DNA of 64,000 bases from Paractinoplanes bogorensis. GTDB taxonomy: Bacteria > Actinomycetota > Actinomycetes > Mycobacteriales > Micromonosporaceae. The stretch lies in contig NZ_JAHKKG010000006.1 in NCBI RefSeq assembly GCF_018829635.1, positions 62,001 to 126,000 on the forward strand, written 5' to 3'. How positions within the stretch are numbered: the first letter of the stretch is position 1; each line of letters opens with the position of its first letter. Under the pieces are notes generated by a model. It ran no database searches, was not told the origin of the DNA, and saw nothing but the letters and a program-made list of their open reading frames with translations. Both the position numbers and the translations under genes were made by a program. Below, piece after piece: positions 57,354 to 64,000 of the stretch.

Positions 57354-59138
57354 TTGAGCACCAGGTCCAGCCGCGATGTGCTGGTGCGGGGGCTGTTCGT
57401 GCTGGGTCAGGCGATCAAGGCCGAGCCGCGCCTGTTCACGATCGGGACGGTCGGCAGCAGCCTGTTCGGCCTTCTGGTCATCGCCAACTCGTACGTCGTC
57501 GGCGCCGTGATCGGTCATGTCGTCGTGCCCGCGTTCTCCAGCGGGTCGGCCGGCACCGGCACGCTCGCCCTGATCGCCGCCGTCTTCCTCGGCCTCAGCC
57601 TGCTCCGGGTGGCCAGCATCTTCGGCCGCCGGCTGGGCGCGGGTTACATGCAGTTCCGCCTGCAGGCCCGCTACCGCCGCGCGGTGACCCGGCGCTACCT
57701 GTCGCTGCCGCCGTCGTGGCACCAGAAGCACGCCACCGGCACGCTGCTCTCCAACGCGAACTCCGACGTCGAGGCGGCCTGGGTCCCGATCGCGCCGCTG
57801 CCGTTCGCGGTCGGCACGATCGTGATGATCTTCGCCGCGGTGGCCGCGCTCTTCGTCACCGACTGGGTGCTGGCCATGGTCGGCGTCGTGCTGTTCCCGA
57901 TGCTGTTCGCGCTCAACACGTTCTACGCCCGCCGCATGTCGCCCCGGCAGATCCGGGCCCAGCAGATGCGGGCCAAGGTCAGCGCGGTCGCCCACGAGAG
58001 CTTCGACGGCGCGCTGGTGGTCAAGACCATGGGCCGCGAGGAGGACGAGTCCCGCCGGTTCAAGGTCTACGTCGACGAGCTGCGCGACTCGCTGATCGCG
58101 GTCGGCCGGCTCCGTGGGCTGTTCGACCCGGTGATGGACTCGCTGCCCAGCGTCGGCACCCTGGCTGTGCTGCTGCTCGGGGCGTGGCGCCTGCAGAGCG
58201 GGGCGGTGACCGTGGCCGAGGTGGTGACCGTCGCGTTCCTGTTCACCGTGCTGGCCTTCCCGGTCCGGGCGATCGGCTGGGTGCTGGGTGAGCTGCCGCG
58301 CAGCGTGGCGGGCTGGGACAGGGTGCAGGCGGTGCTGGGGGCCGAGGGCGACCTCACCTACGGTTCGGCCACCACCCGGCCGTCGGGTCCGGCCACGCTG
58401 CGTTTCGATTCGGTCGATTTCGCGTACGGGGAAGGCCCGTTGGTCCTGCACGATGTGTCGTTCACCGTGCCCCCGGGCAAGACGGTCGCCCTGGTCGGCG
58501 CCACCGGGTCGGGCAAATCGACGATCGCGTCGCTCGCCGCGCGGCTGGTCGACCCGGACGCCGGCCGTGTGACGCTCGACGACACACCGCTGCCGACGCT
58601 CAGCGAGGCCGCCCTGACCAGCGCTTCCGCCCTCGTGCCGCAGCTGCCGTTCGTGTTCGACGACACCGTCCGCGGCAACATCACCCTGGAACGCGACGGG
58701 CTGGACGACGACGCCACCTGGGCGGCGCTGCGGCTGGCCCAGGCCGACGGGTTCGTCGAGAAGCTGCCCGACGGCCTCGACACGGCCGTCGGCGAACGCG
58801 GCACCTCGCTCTCCGGTGGCCAGCGGCAGCGGCTCACCCTGGCCCGCGCGCTGGCCGGCCACCCCCGGCTGCTGGTGCTCGACGACGCCACCAGCGCGGT
58901 CGACCCCCGCGTGGAGGCGGCCGTGCTGGCCGGGCTGCGCGGCCGCGACACCGGGGCGTCCATCCTGATCGTGGCCTACCGGCGGGCCACCATCGCGCTG
59001 GCCGACGAGGTCGTCTATCTCGAGCAGGGCAAGGTGGTCGCGACCGGCACCCACACCGAGCTGCTGGGGGCTCACGCCGGATACGCCGACCTGGTCACGG
59101 CGTACGAGAAGGCCGAAGCGGAACGGGTCGAGGCATGA
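57354..59138 (+). CDS. ABC exporter half-transporter, degenerate-site subunit
   Basis: Six-TM domain (about 1-330) plus nucleotide-binding domain. Walker A GATGSGKST (about 382), intact signature LSGGQRQR (about 486), but Walker B ends LDDATSAVD (Asp for the catalytic Glu) and the switch residue is Tyr (AYRRA) instead of His. With the next gene it forms a heterodimer with one consensus and one degenerate ATP site, as in TM287/288 or BmrCD. TTG 57354 has AGGTAGGA 4-5 nt upstream. 594 aa. The stop overlaps the partner (ATGA). Substrate unknown. Confidence 0.92.
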   Translation: MSTRSSRDVLVRGLFVLGQAIKAEPRLFTIGTVGSSLFGLLVIANSYVVGAVIGHVVVPAFSSGSAGTGTLALIAAVFLGLSLLRVASIFGRRLGAGYMQFRLQARYRRAVTRRYLSLPPSWHQKHATGTLLSNANSDVEAAWVPIAPLPFAVGTIVMIFAAVAALFVTDWVLAMVGVVLFPMLFALNTFYARRMSPRQIRAQQMRAKVSAVAHESFDGALVVKTMGREEDESRRFKVYVDELRDSLIAVGRLRGLFDPVMDSLPSVGTLAVLLLGAWRLQSGAVTVAEVVTVAFLFTVLAFPVRAIGWVLGELPRSVAGWDRVQAVLGAEGDLTYGSATTRPSGPATLRFDSVDFAYGEGPLVLHDVSFTVPPGKTVALVGATGSGKSTIASLAARLVDPDAGRVTLDDTPLPTLSEAALTSASALVPQLPFVFDDTVRGNITLERDGLDDDATWAALRLAQADGFVEKLPDGLDTAVGERGTSLSGGQRQRLTLARALAGHPRLLVLDDATSAVDPRVEAAVLAGLRGRDTGASILIVAYRRATIALADEVVYLEQGKVVATGTHTELLGAHAGYADLVTAYEKAEAERVEA

Positions 59139-60892
59139 GCGACGGTACTTTCGCCACCATCAAGCGTGGCCTCGCGCTCTCGCCCGAGCTGCGGCCCGGC
59201 CTGGCCGGCACGATCGGGCTCGCCCTGGTGCAGATGTCCGGCCGGGTCGCGGTGCCGATCGCCGTGCAGCAGGGCATCGACCACGGCATCCGCGCCGAGG
59301 GCGGCCCCGACCTGCAGTTCGTGACGGTGACCGTGGCCGTCACGTTCCTGGCGCTGATGATCTCGACGCTGGCCGGCTATCTGATGACGCGGCGCCTGTT
59401 CACGGTCAGCGAGACGGCGCTGGGTGCGCTGCGTTCGCGGACGTTCCGGCACATCCACGACCTGTCGATGCTGCACCAGCAGTCCGAACGGCGCGGCACG
59501 ATGGTGTCCCGGGTGACCAGCGACGTCGACCAGATCTCGATCTTCCTGCAGACCGGTGGCGTGCAGCTGCTGCTGGCCAGCGGTCAGCTGCTGGTCTCGA
59601 CGATCGTGATGTTCGTCTACTCGTGGCAGCTCACCATCGTCGTGCTGCTGGCCTTCGGCCCGGCCGTGGCGGTGATCCGGCTGTTCCAGCGGCGGCTGGC
59701 CGAGGTCTACGGCGCGGTCCGCGAGCGCACCGGCGTGATGCTCGGCGCGATCGCCGAGAGCGTGGTCGGGGCCATGGTCATTCGCGCGTACGGGGTGGCC
59801 GGCCGCACCGAGAAGCGCCTCGACACCTCGATCGACAACCTGCGGGTGGCTCAGCAGAAGGCTCTGCGCACCAGTGTGACCAGCTTCTCCAGCGGCGAGC
59901 TGGGCGCCGGCCTGGCCCTGGCCGCGGTGGTCGTGGTCGGGGTGCTGATGGGGGCCGACGGTGGCCTGAGCGTGGGTGCCCTGACCGCGTTCCTGTTCCT
60001 GGTGACGCTGTTCATCCAGCCCGTGCAGATCGCCACCGACATGCTCAACGAGGCCCAGAACGCGGTGGCCGGCTGGCGGCGGGTGCTCGACGTGCTCGAC
60101 CTCGAACCCGACGTGAAGGACCCCGACGAGGTGGGCGTCGACCTGCCCTCCGGGCCTCTTTCCGTACGCTTCCAGGACGTCTCGTTCCGCTATCCGGGCG
60201 GCCCGATCGTGCTCGCCGACGTCGACCTTTCGCTGCGGGAACGAACCAAGGTGGCCGTGGTCGGGGAGACCGGCTCGGGCAAGACCACGTTCGCGAAACT
60301 TCTCACCCGTCTGATGGACCCCGTGGAGGGTGAGGTTCTGCTCTCCGGCACGCCGTTGCGGACGGTGAAGTTCGCCGCTCTGCGTTCACGGGTGGTGATG
60401 GTTCCGCAGGACGGCTTCCTGTTCGACGCCACGATCGCCGAGAACATTCGCTTCGCCGCGCCTTCTCTGACCGACGCGCAGCTGGTTTCCGCCGTCGCCG
60501 AACTCGGGCTCGCGGATTGGCTGGCCGGGCTGCCTGCCGGGCTCGAGACCTCGGTGGGCGAGCGCGGGGAGGCGCTCAGCGTGGGGGAGCGTCAGCTGGT
60601 TGCCCTCGTACGGGCATATGTCGCCGACCCGGACCTGCTGGTCCTCGACGAGGCGACCTCAGCCGTCGACCCGGCCACCGAGGTGCGGTTGCAGCGAGCT
60701 CTCGACACAGTGACCCGAGGCCGGACGACGGTGGCCATCGCGCACCGGTTGTCCACCGCTCAGTCGGCCGACGAGGTCATAGTCGTGGACGCGGGCCGCG
60801 TCGTCCAACGCGGCCCCCACGCATCTCTTGTCGCCGAGCAGGGCTCGATCTACGCAAAGCTTTACGCGAGCTGGCTCGAACAAACTCGCTAG
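59135..60892 (+). CDS. ABC exporter half-transporter, consensus-site subunit
   Basis: Second half of the heterodimeric exporter, 585 aa. Six TM helices, Walker A GETGSGKTT (about 376), canonical Walker B with catalytic Glu (LDEATSAVD, about 502) and His (AIAHRLS, about 536). Its signature is LSVGE instead of LSGGQ. The degenerate site is therefore built from this signature and the partner's Asp/Tyr, and the active site from this Walker B/His and the partner's LSGGQ. ATG overlaps the first gene. Confidence 0.92.
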   Translation: MSDGTFATIKRGLALSPELRPGLAGTIGLALVQMSGRVAVPIAVQQGIDHGIRAEGGPDLQFVTVTVAVTFLALMISTLAGYLMTRRLFTVSETALGALRSRTFRHIHDLSMLHQQSERRGTMVSRVTSDVDQISIFLQTGGVQLLLASGQLLVSTIVMFVYSWQLTIVVLLAFGPAVAVIRLFQRRLAEVYGAVRERTGVMLGAIAESVVGAMVIRAYGVAGRTEKRLDTSIDNLRVAQQKALRTSVTSFSSGELGAGLALAAVVVVGVLMGADGGLSVGALTAFLFLVTLFIQPVQIATDMLNEAQNAVAGWRRVLDVLDLEPDVKDPDEVGVDLPSGPLSVRFQDVSFRYPGGPIVLADVDLSLRERTKVAVVGETGSGKTTFAKLLTRLMDPVEGEVLLSGTPLRTVKFAALRSRVVMVPQDGFLFDATIAENIRFAAPSLTDAQLVSAVAELGLADWLAGLPAGLETSVGERGEALSVGERQLVALVRAYVADPDLLVLDEATSAVDPATEVRLQRALDTVTRGRTTVAIAHRLSTAQSADEVIVVDAGRVVQRGPHASLVAEQGSIYAKLYASWLEQTR

Positions 60893-60922
60893 TCTTGGGA
60901 TCCCCGTGGATAGTCCAGCCAC

Positions 60923-61025
60923 GCGATCGCCTCGCAAAGGAGGAGGCACCCGATTTGCCGACGCCGCGGGGTTTGCGGCGGCGGGAAATCGGGTGCCTCC
61001 TCCTTTGCCTCAAAGAGGCGATCGC
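60923..61025. repeat. Giant hairpin: 34-bp perfect stem with one 6-nt bulge
   Basis: 5' arm 60923-60956 (GCGATCGCCTC then GCAAAGG..CCCGATTT) pairs with 60986-61008 (AAATCGGG..CCTTTGC) and 61015-61025 (GAGGCGATCGC); only CTCAAA (61009-61014) is unpaired. The 29-nt loop itself contains GCCGC/GCGGC pairing. It lies between the end of the ABC operon and the convergent rpsD. It could be a bidirectional terminator or a palindromic mobile remnant; there is no adjacent T-run. Confidence 0.9.
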
Positions 61026-61027
61026 CC

Positions 61028-61046
61028 GGCTTCGCGGAGCGAAGCC
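61028..61046. terminator. Tight 8-bp hairpin next to the giant stem
   Basis: GGCTTCGC (61028-61035), loop GGA, GCGAAGCC (61039-61046). A perfect short hairpin in the same convergent gap, without a T-run. Possibly a terminator working with the large stem. Confidence 0.5.
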
Positions 61047-61088
61047 CAGAGAGACAGTTGCGCTTGTCAACTGCCTACTCAAAACCAC

Positions 61089-61128
61089 CAAAACAGCCCT
61101 AACAGGCTCAAACTACAAAACAGCCCTA
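61089..61128 (-). terminator. rpsD 3' region: T-rich direct repeats
   Basis: On the minus strand TAGGGCTGTTTTG occurs at 61128-61116 (its TAG is the rpsD stop) and again at 61101-61089, 27 bp apart. The second follows AGCC so that AGCC/GGCT can form a small hairpin before GTTTTG, a plausible weak intrinsic terminator for rpsD. Confidence 0.45.
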
Positions 61129-61734
61129 CCGGGCGTAGAACTCCACCACGAGCTGCTCGTCGCACTGCACGCGGATCTCCGAGCGCTCGGGAACCCGCAG
61201 CACGGTGATGCGCAGGTCCTCGATCACGGTGGAGAGGTAGGGCGCGGTCGGGCCGTCCAGGTGGGCGCCGGCCTTGGCGATCTCGAACGGGGGCTTGGCC
61301 CGGCTCGACTCGCGGACCTCGACGATCTGGCCCGGCTTGAGCCGGTAGCCCGGACGGTCCACCTTCTTGCCGTCGACCGTGAAGTGGCCGTGCACGACGA
61401 GCTGGCGGGCCTGGTAGATGGTGCGGGCCAGACCCGCGCGCATCACGGTGGCGTCGAGACGGCGCTCGAGCAGGCTCACCATCATCTCGCCGGTCTTGCC
61501 CTCGGCGCGGTGGGCGTCGTCGTACGCCTTCCGCATCTGGGACTCGCTGATGTTGTACTGGTGACGCAGGCGCTGCTTCTCGAGCAGCCGGACCTGGTAG
61601 TCCGAGGCCTTGCGGCGCGACCGGCCGTGCACACCCGGCGGGAACGGCCGCTTCTCGAAGTACTTCACGCACTTCGGCGTCAGGGGGATGCCGAGCGCCC
61701 GCGAGAGCTTGGCCTTGGGTCGGGAGTTGTTCAT
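61126..61734 (-). CDS. rpsD: Ribosomal protein uS4 (RpsD), zinc-independent form, stand-alone
   Basis: Primary 16S rRNA-binding protein. The N-terminus MNNSRPKAKLSRALGIPLTPKCVKYFEKRPFPPG lacks the four-cysteine zinc site of zinc-binding S4. The RNA-binding S4 domain (RRLDATVMRAGLARTIYQARQLVVHGHFTVDG) is intact, and the C-terminus ends CDEQLVVEFYAR. 202 aa. It resembles the Streptomyces S4 more than the mycobacterial S4 encoded with rpoA. It is alone here, not in a ribosomal operon, so a second rpsD may exist in the genome. It is divergent from an iron-box gene. Confidence 0.93.
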   Translation of the reverse strand: MNNSRPKAKLSRALGIPLTPKCVKYFEKRPFPPGVHGRSRRKASDYQVRLLEKQRLRHQYNISESQMRKAYDDAHRAEGKTGEMMVSLLERRLDATVMRAGLARTIYQARQLVVHGHFTVDGKKVDRPGYRLKPGQIVEVRESSRAKPPFEIAKAGAHLDGPTAPYLSTVIEDLRITVLRVPERSEIRVQCDEQLVVEFYAR

Positions 61735-61773
61735 GAAGTCTCCGAGTCAACTTGCGCTTGAGGCCGGTGTTAC

Positions 61774-61804
61774 GGTTAGCCTCACCTTACTAAGGCAAGC
61801 CTAA
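61774..61804. promoter_or_regulatory. Double DtxR/IdeR iron box
   Basis: GGTTAGCCTCACCTTA (61774-61789) and TAAGGCAAGCCTAA (61791-61804) are adjacent near-palindromes matching the DtxR/IdeR consensus (TTAGGTTAGGCTAACCTAA). The first reads TAAGGTGAGGCTAACC on the minus strand. They lie in the 92-bp divergent region, 22 bp before the DUF2470 gene and 39 bp before rpsD, so iron could repress both. Confidence 0.75.
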
Positions 61805-61826
61805 CGTAGGCCCGGAGGTCGTCACC

Positions 61827-62552
61827 ATGCAGCCCACCCATGCCGAGGTCGCGCGTACGCTCGCCGCCGGCCACCTGCCCGGCGTCGCGCACATCGCGTG
61901 CCGCCCGGGCCCGCTCCCCGTACGGCATGTGACTGACGCCAACGGCCGCGTGCTCCTGCTCTCGCCGCGCGACGGCGCGTTCGCGGCCGCGCTGCGCCCG
62001 CAGGAGGGGAACGACGACACCGCGATGGTGCTCGACATCTCGGACGTGCCGCCGATGGCCGGCTCGCCCGCCCTGGGCCGGGTGTGGATCTCCGGATGGG
62101 CCACCCTACTCGAAGGTGACGAGGCTCGATCGGCCGCGCTCGATTACGCCGAGGTCGACGCCTCGGGCGACCTGCTCGACGTCGGCGACGGCCAGGTGCT
62201 GCACTCGATGTACGTCGCCGAGGTGCGCTACGAGCGCAACGAGAAGCTGAGCGACGTCGACGTGGACGAGTTCGCCGAGGCCACGCCCGACCCGCTCTGC
62301 CGCATCGAGTTCGACCTGATCGCCGACCTGCTGGACCACCACGAGGCCGAGATGAGCGCCTACGTACGCCGGCAGCTGGGCAAGAAGTTCCAGCCGGTGG
62401 CCGAGCCGCGGGTCGTCCGGATGGACCGCTACGGCTTCATGGTCCGCCTCGACGACAAGCTGGCCCGGCTCGCCTTCCCCCGCCCGGTCACCGACCGCCA
62501 CGACCTGGCCCACCTGCTGCACCCGGTGCTCTGCCACCGCTGCACCGACTGA
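61827..62552 (+). CDS. DUF2470/HugZ-like putative heme-handling protein
   Basis: N-terminal PPOX-like split barrel (about 1-145) and a C-terminal DUF2470 domain (about 160-240): LLDHHEAEMSAYVRRQLGK, VVRMDRYGFMVRLDDKLARLAFPRPVTDRHDLAHLLHPVLCHRC. This two-domain layout is that of HugZ-type heme-degrading or heme-utilisation proteins. The iron boxes directly upstream support an iron-acquisition role. ATG 61827 follows GGAGG. 241 aa. Enzymatic activity is inferred, not shown. Confidence 0.82.
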   Translation: MQPTHAEVARTLAAGHLPGVAHIACRPGPLPVRHVTDANGRVLLLSPRDGAFAAALRPQEGNDDTAMVLDISDVPPMAGSPALGRVWISGWATLLEGDEARSAALDYAEVDASGDLLDVGDGQVLHSMYVAEVRYERNEKLSDVDVDEFAEATPDPLCRIEFDLIADLLDHHEAEMSAYVRRQLGKKFQPVAEPRVVRMDRYGFMVRLDDKLARLAFPRPVTDRHDLAHLLHPVLCHRCTD

Positions 62553-62639
62553 GCCCGAGCCTGATCTCGAGTCACCAGCCCTACCCCGCCCACCCAGGGG
62601 GCTGGCCAAAAATACGCCGGCCAAAACGGGCGAACTGAC

Positions 62640-62648
62640 TTATCCACA
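62640..62648. promoter_or_regulatory. Perfect DnaA box
   Basis: TTATCCACA, the consensus DnaA-binding nonamer, in the 114-bp convergent gap. No second box is visible nearby and dnaA/dnaN are absent, so this is not an origin. It may be a chance match or a DnaA-titration site. Confidence 0.45.
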
Positions 62649-62666
62649 AGTGACGTGCGAGACAGT

Positions 62667-63278
62667 TCAGTCCGCTTTGAACACCTCGGGCATCGGCTCG
62701 GTCAGGAAGCGCTGCACGTTGGGGCCGATCGCCGCCGCGATGACGTCGGCGTCGGCGCTGGCCAGCGGCTCGAGCTTCAGCACGTAGCGGGCCACCATGA
62801 TGCCCGCGATCTGCGTGGCCACCAGTGACGACCGCATCGCCGCCTCGTCCGGGTCGAGCACGAGCTCGCTCACGGCCCGGCGCAGGACCTGGGTGACCAC
62901 GAACTCGCGCAGCAGCCGCGCCGTCCATTCATTGCTCAGCGCCGAGCGGAAGACGGCCAGTGCGGCCGTGCCGGCGGGTGAGTCCCACACGCCGATCGCC
63001 ATCCGTACCAGCCGCTCACCGGCCTGCTCGCGAGGGCCGGCGAGGGCCTGGGGCACCAGTTCGGCCGGGTTGATGGGTGCGTTCATCACCGCCAGGAACA
63101 GCTTTTCCTTGGTGCCGAAATAGTGGTGCACCAGGGCCGGGTCGACCTGGGCGGCGCCGGCGATGGACCGGATGGACGCGTTGTCGTAGCCCTTTTCGGC
63201 GAAGGCGAGCCGGGCCGCGTCCAGGATGGACTCGCGCGTGTCCTGGTTGCCGGGACGCCGCCCGCTGCGCCTTGCCAA
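62667..63278 (-). CDS. TetR-family regulator
   Basis: N-terminal helix-turn-helix ILDAARLAFAEKGYDNASIRSIAGAAQVDPALVHHYFGTKEKLFLAVM, and a C-terminal domain like those of TetR proteins linked to ABC-2 exporters (ALAVFRSALSNEWTARLLREFVVTQVLRRAVSEL). 203 aa. TTG start at 63278 with AGGGGA 7 nt upstream, 12 bp after the permease stop, so it is the last gene of that operon. Likely represses the exporter. Confidence 0.9.
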   Translation of the reverse strand: MARRSGRRPGNQDTRESILDAARLAFAEKGYDNASIRSIAGAAQVDPALVHHYFGTKEKLFLAVMNAPINPAELVPQALAGPREQAGERLVRMAIGVWDSPAGTAALAVFRSALSNEWTARLLREFVVTQVLRRAVSELVLDPDEAAMRSSLVATQIAGIMVARYVLKLEPLASADADVIAAAIGPNVQRFLTEPMPEVFKAD

Positions 63279-63290
63279 ACCGGTTCCCCT

Positions 63291-64000
63291 TTACGGCGTA
63301 CGGCGTCGCAGGGTCGCCGCGGCCAGCACCAGCGCCACCACCGCCGCCCCCGCGACGATCACCAGGTCGCGCCACATCGTCGTGGTCGCGTCGGCCGAGC
63401 CGCCCACCTGGGCGAGCGCCTCGACCGCGTAGGTCAGCGGCAGCGCGTTGCTGATCCCCTCGAGCCAGCCCACCATCTGCGCGCGCGGCACGAACAGCCC
63501 GCACAGCAACAGTTGCGGCACGACCACCACCGGGAGGAACTGTACGGCCTGGAACTCGGTGCGGGCGAAGGCGCTGCAGAACAGGCCGAGCGCCACCCCG
63601 AGCACGGCGTTGACGACCGCGATGAGCACGACCAGTCCGGCGCTGCCGCGGGTGTCCAGGCCGAGCAGCCAGTACGCCGCACCCGTGGCCACCGCACCCT
63701 GCACCGCGGCGGCGAGACCGAACGCGATCCCATACCCGAAAAGCAGGTCGATCTTGCCCAGTGGGGTGGTGAGCAGGCGCTCCAGGGTGCCGGTGGTGCG
63801 CTCCCGGAGCATGGCGATGCTGGTCACCAGAAACATGATCACGAACGGGAAGACGCCGAGCATGATCAGCGCGATCCGGTCGAACGTGCCGCCCGCGCCG
63901 TCGTACATGAAATAGAGCAGAGCCAGGAGCAGCGCCGGTACGACGACCAGCAGCGCGACGGTCCGCCGATCGTGCCGCAGTTGCCGCAGCACCCGGCCCG
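63291..64000 (-). CDS. ABC-2-type exporter permease, 5' end outside window
   Basis: DrrB-like membrane subunit with about six TM helices: VLRQLRHDRRTVALLVVVPALLLALLYFMYD, FPFVIMFLVTSIAMLRERTTGTLERLLTTPLGKIDLLFGYGI and VQFLPVVVVPQLLLCGLFVPRAQMVGWLEGISNALPLTYAVEAL. The frame is open to position 64000 and the family normally has about 10-15 more residues before VLRQL, so the true start lies beyond. An ATPase gene is expected upstream. Operon with the TetR gene. Substrate unknown. Confidence 0.9.
   Translation of the reverse strand, partial: GRVLRQLRHDRRTVALLVVVPALLLALLYFMYDGAGGTFDRIALIMLGVFPFVIMFLVTSIAMLRERTTGTLERLLTTPLGKIDLLFGYGIAFGLAAAVQGAVATGAAYWLLGLDTRGSAGLVVLIAVVNAVLGVALGLFCSAFARTEFQAVQFLPVVVVPQLLLCGLFVPRAQMVGWLEGISNALPLTYAVEALAQVGGSADATTTMWRDLVIVAGAAVVALVLAAATLRRRTP

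Noticed and set aside
60923..61025. Integron attC site or IS end
   Set aside because: No integrase, cassette core sites, transposase or flanking target duplication is visible; kept only as an unexplained hairpin.
62640..62648. Origin of replication
   Set aside because: A single DnaA box without a cluster, AT-rich unwinding element or dnaA/dnaN neighbours does not support an origin.
1..64000. tRNA/rRNA genes, CRISPR arrays, prophage
   Set aside because: No cloverleaf-like or rRNA sequence, regularly spaced repeats, integrase or phage structural genes were seen by eye. A tRNAscan or CRISPR search would be needed for certainty.
1..64000. Frequent GTACGG/CGTACG words inside genes
   Set aside because: They are scattered through coding regions without spacing or orientation pattern and look like a genome-wide word or codon preference rather than a regulatory element.

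Overview
The window is about 64 kb of high-GC DNA with dense, mostly co-oriented operons, many GTG/TTG starts and 1-4 bp stop/start overlaps. Gene content and order (MurT-GatD, mraZ-to-divIVA division cluster, PriA in place of HisA, SepF/YggT/Wag31, a TIGR03085-type protein) point to an actinobacterium. The overall style suggests the Micromonosporaceae (Actinoplanes/Micromonospora group); that placement is inferred from style and gene order, not from a search.

Layout. 1-2.3 kb (minus): TVP38-like membrane protein (partial), GatD, MurT. 2.4-3.8 kb: an NlpC/P60 wall hydrolase behind a c-di-AMP (ydaO-type) riboswitch. 4.2-22.2 kb (plus): the dcw cluster mraZ-rsmH-ftsL-ftsI-murE-murF-mraY-ftsW-murG-murC-ftsQ-ftsZ-yggS-sepF-yggT-wag31. 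Two expected members are not here: murD (between mraY and ftsW) and pgeF/yfiH (between ftsZ and yggS). MurC also carries unusual motif residues. 22-29.5 kb: a membrane protein, a cation/proton antiporter, a DksA/TraR zinc-finger protein, LspA, an RluA-family pseudouridine synthase, an unknown membrane protein and a ParA/MinD-like ATPase. 29.6-33.1 kb: dnaE. 34.8-42.2 kb: his operon hisD-C-B-(49-aa membrane peptide)-H-(107-aa membrane protein)-priA. hisF is separated from it by a divergent LysR/EamA pair. 42.5-44.3 kb: long-chain acyl-CoA synthetase. 44.3-57.2 kb: an accessory stretch of small regulator-plus-target units (ECF sigma, PPOX protein, WYL regulator/SnoaL protein, TetR/SDR, MocR/YczE, MFS, subtilase, MocR/APC permease, TIGR03085). 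57.3-60.9 kb: a heterodimeric ABC exporter. 61-64 kb: a very large perfect hairpin, a stand-alone rpsD paralogue, an iron-box-controlled DUF2470 (HugZ-like) gene, and a TetR/ABC-2 permease pair running off the end.

How it fits together. The first 22 kb is a peptidoglycan and septum module: precursor synthesis (MurC/E/F, MraY, MurG), precursor amidation (MurT/GatD), polymerisation and crosslinking (FtsW/FtsI), the divisome (FtsL/Q/Z, SepF), polar growth (Wag31) and remodelling (NlpC/P60). Absence of murD and pgeF from the cluster, together with the atypical MurC, is the most interesting signal. It agrees with an altered early stem-peptide pathway, since members of this family are known for glycine instead of L-alanine at position 1. 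The missing genes may lie elsewhere in the genome. Many regulatory sites are legible: a MraZ box, repeats and a dyad upstream of ftsZ, tandem TetR operators, identical octamers at a MocR/yczE promoter and an amino-acid permease promoter, and a double DtxR/IdeR box. No tRNA, rRNA, prophage, IS element or CRISPR array was seen.
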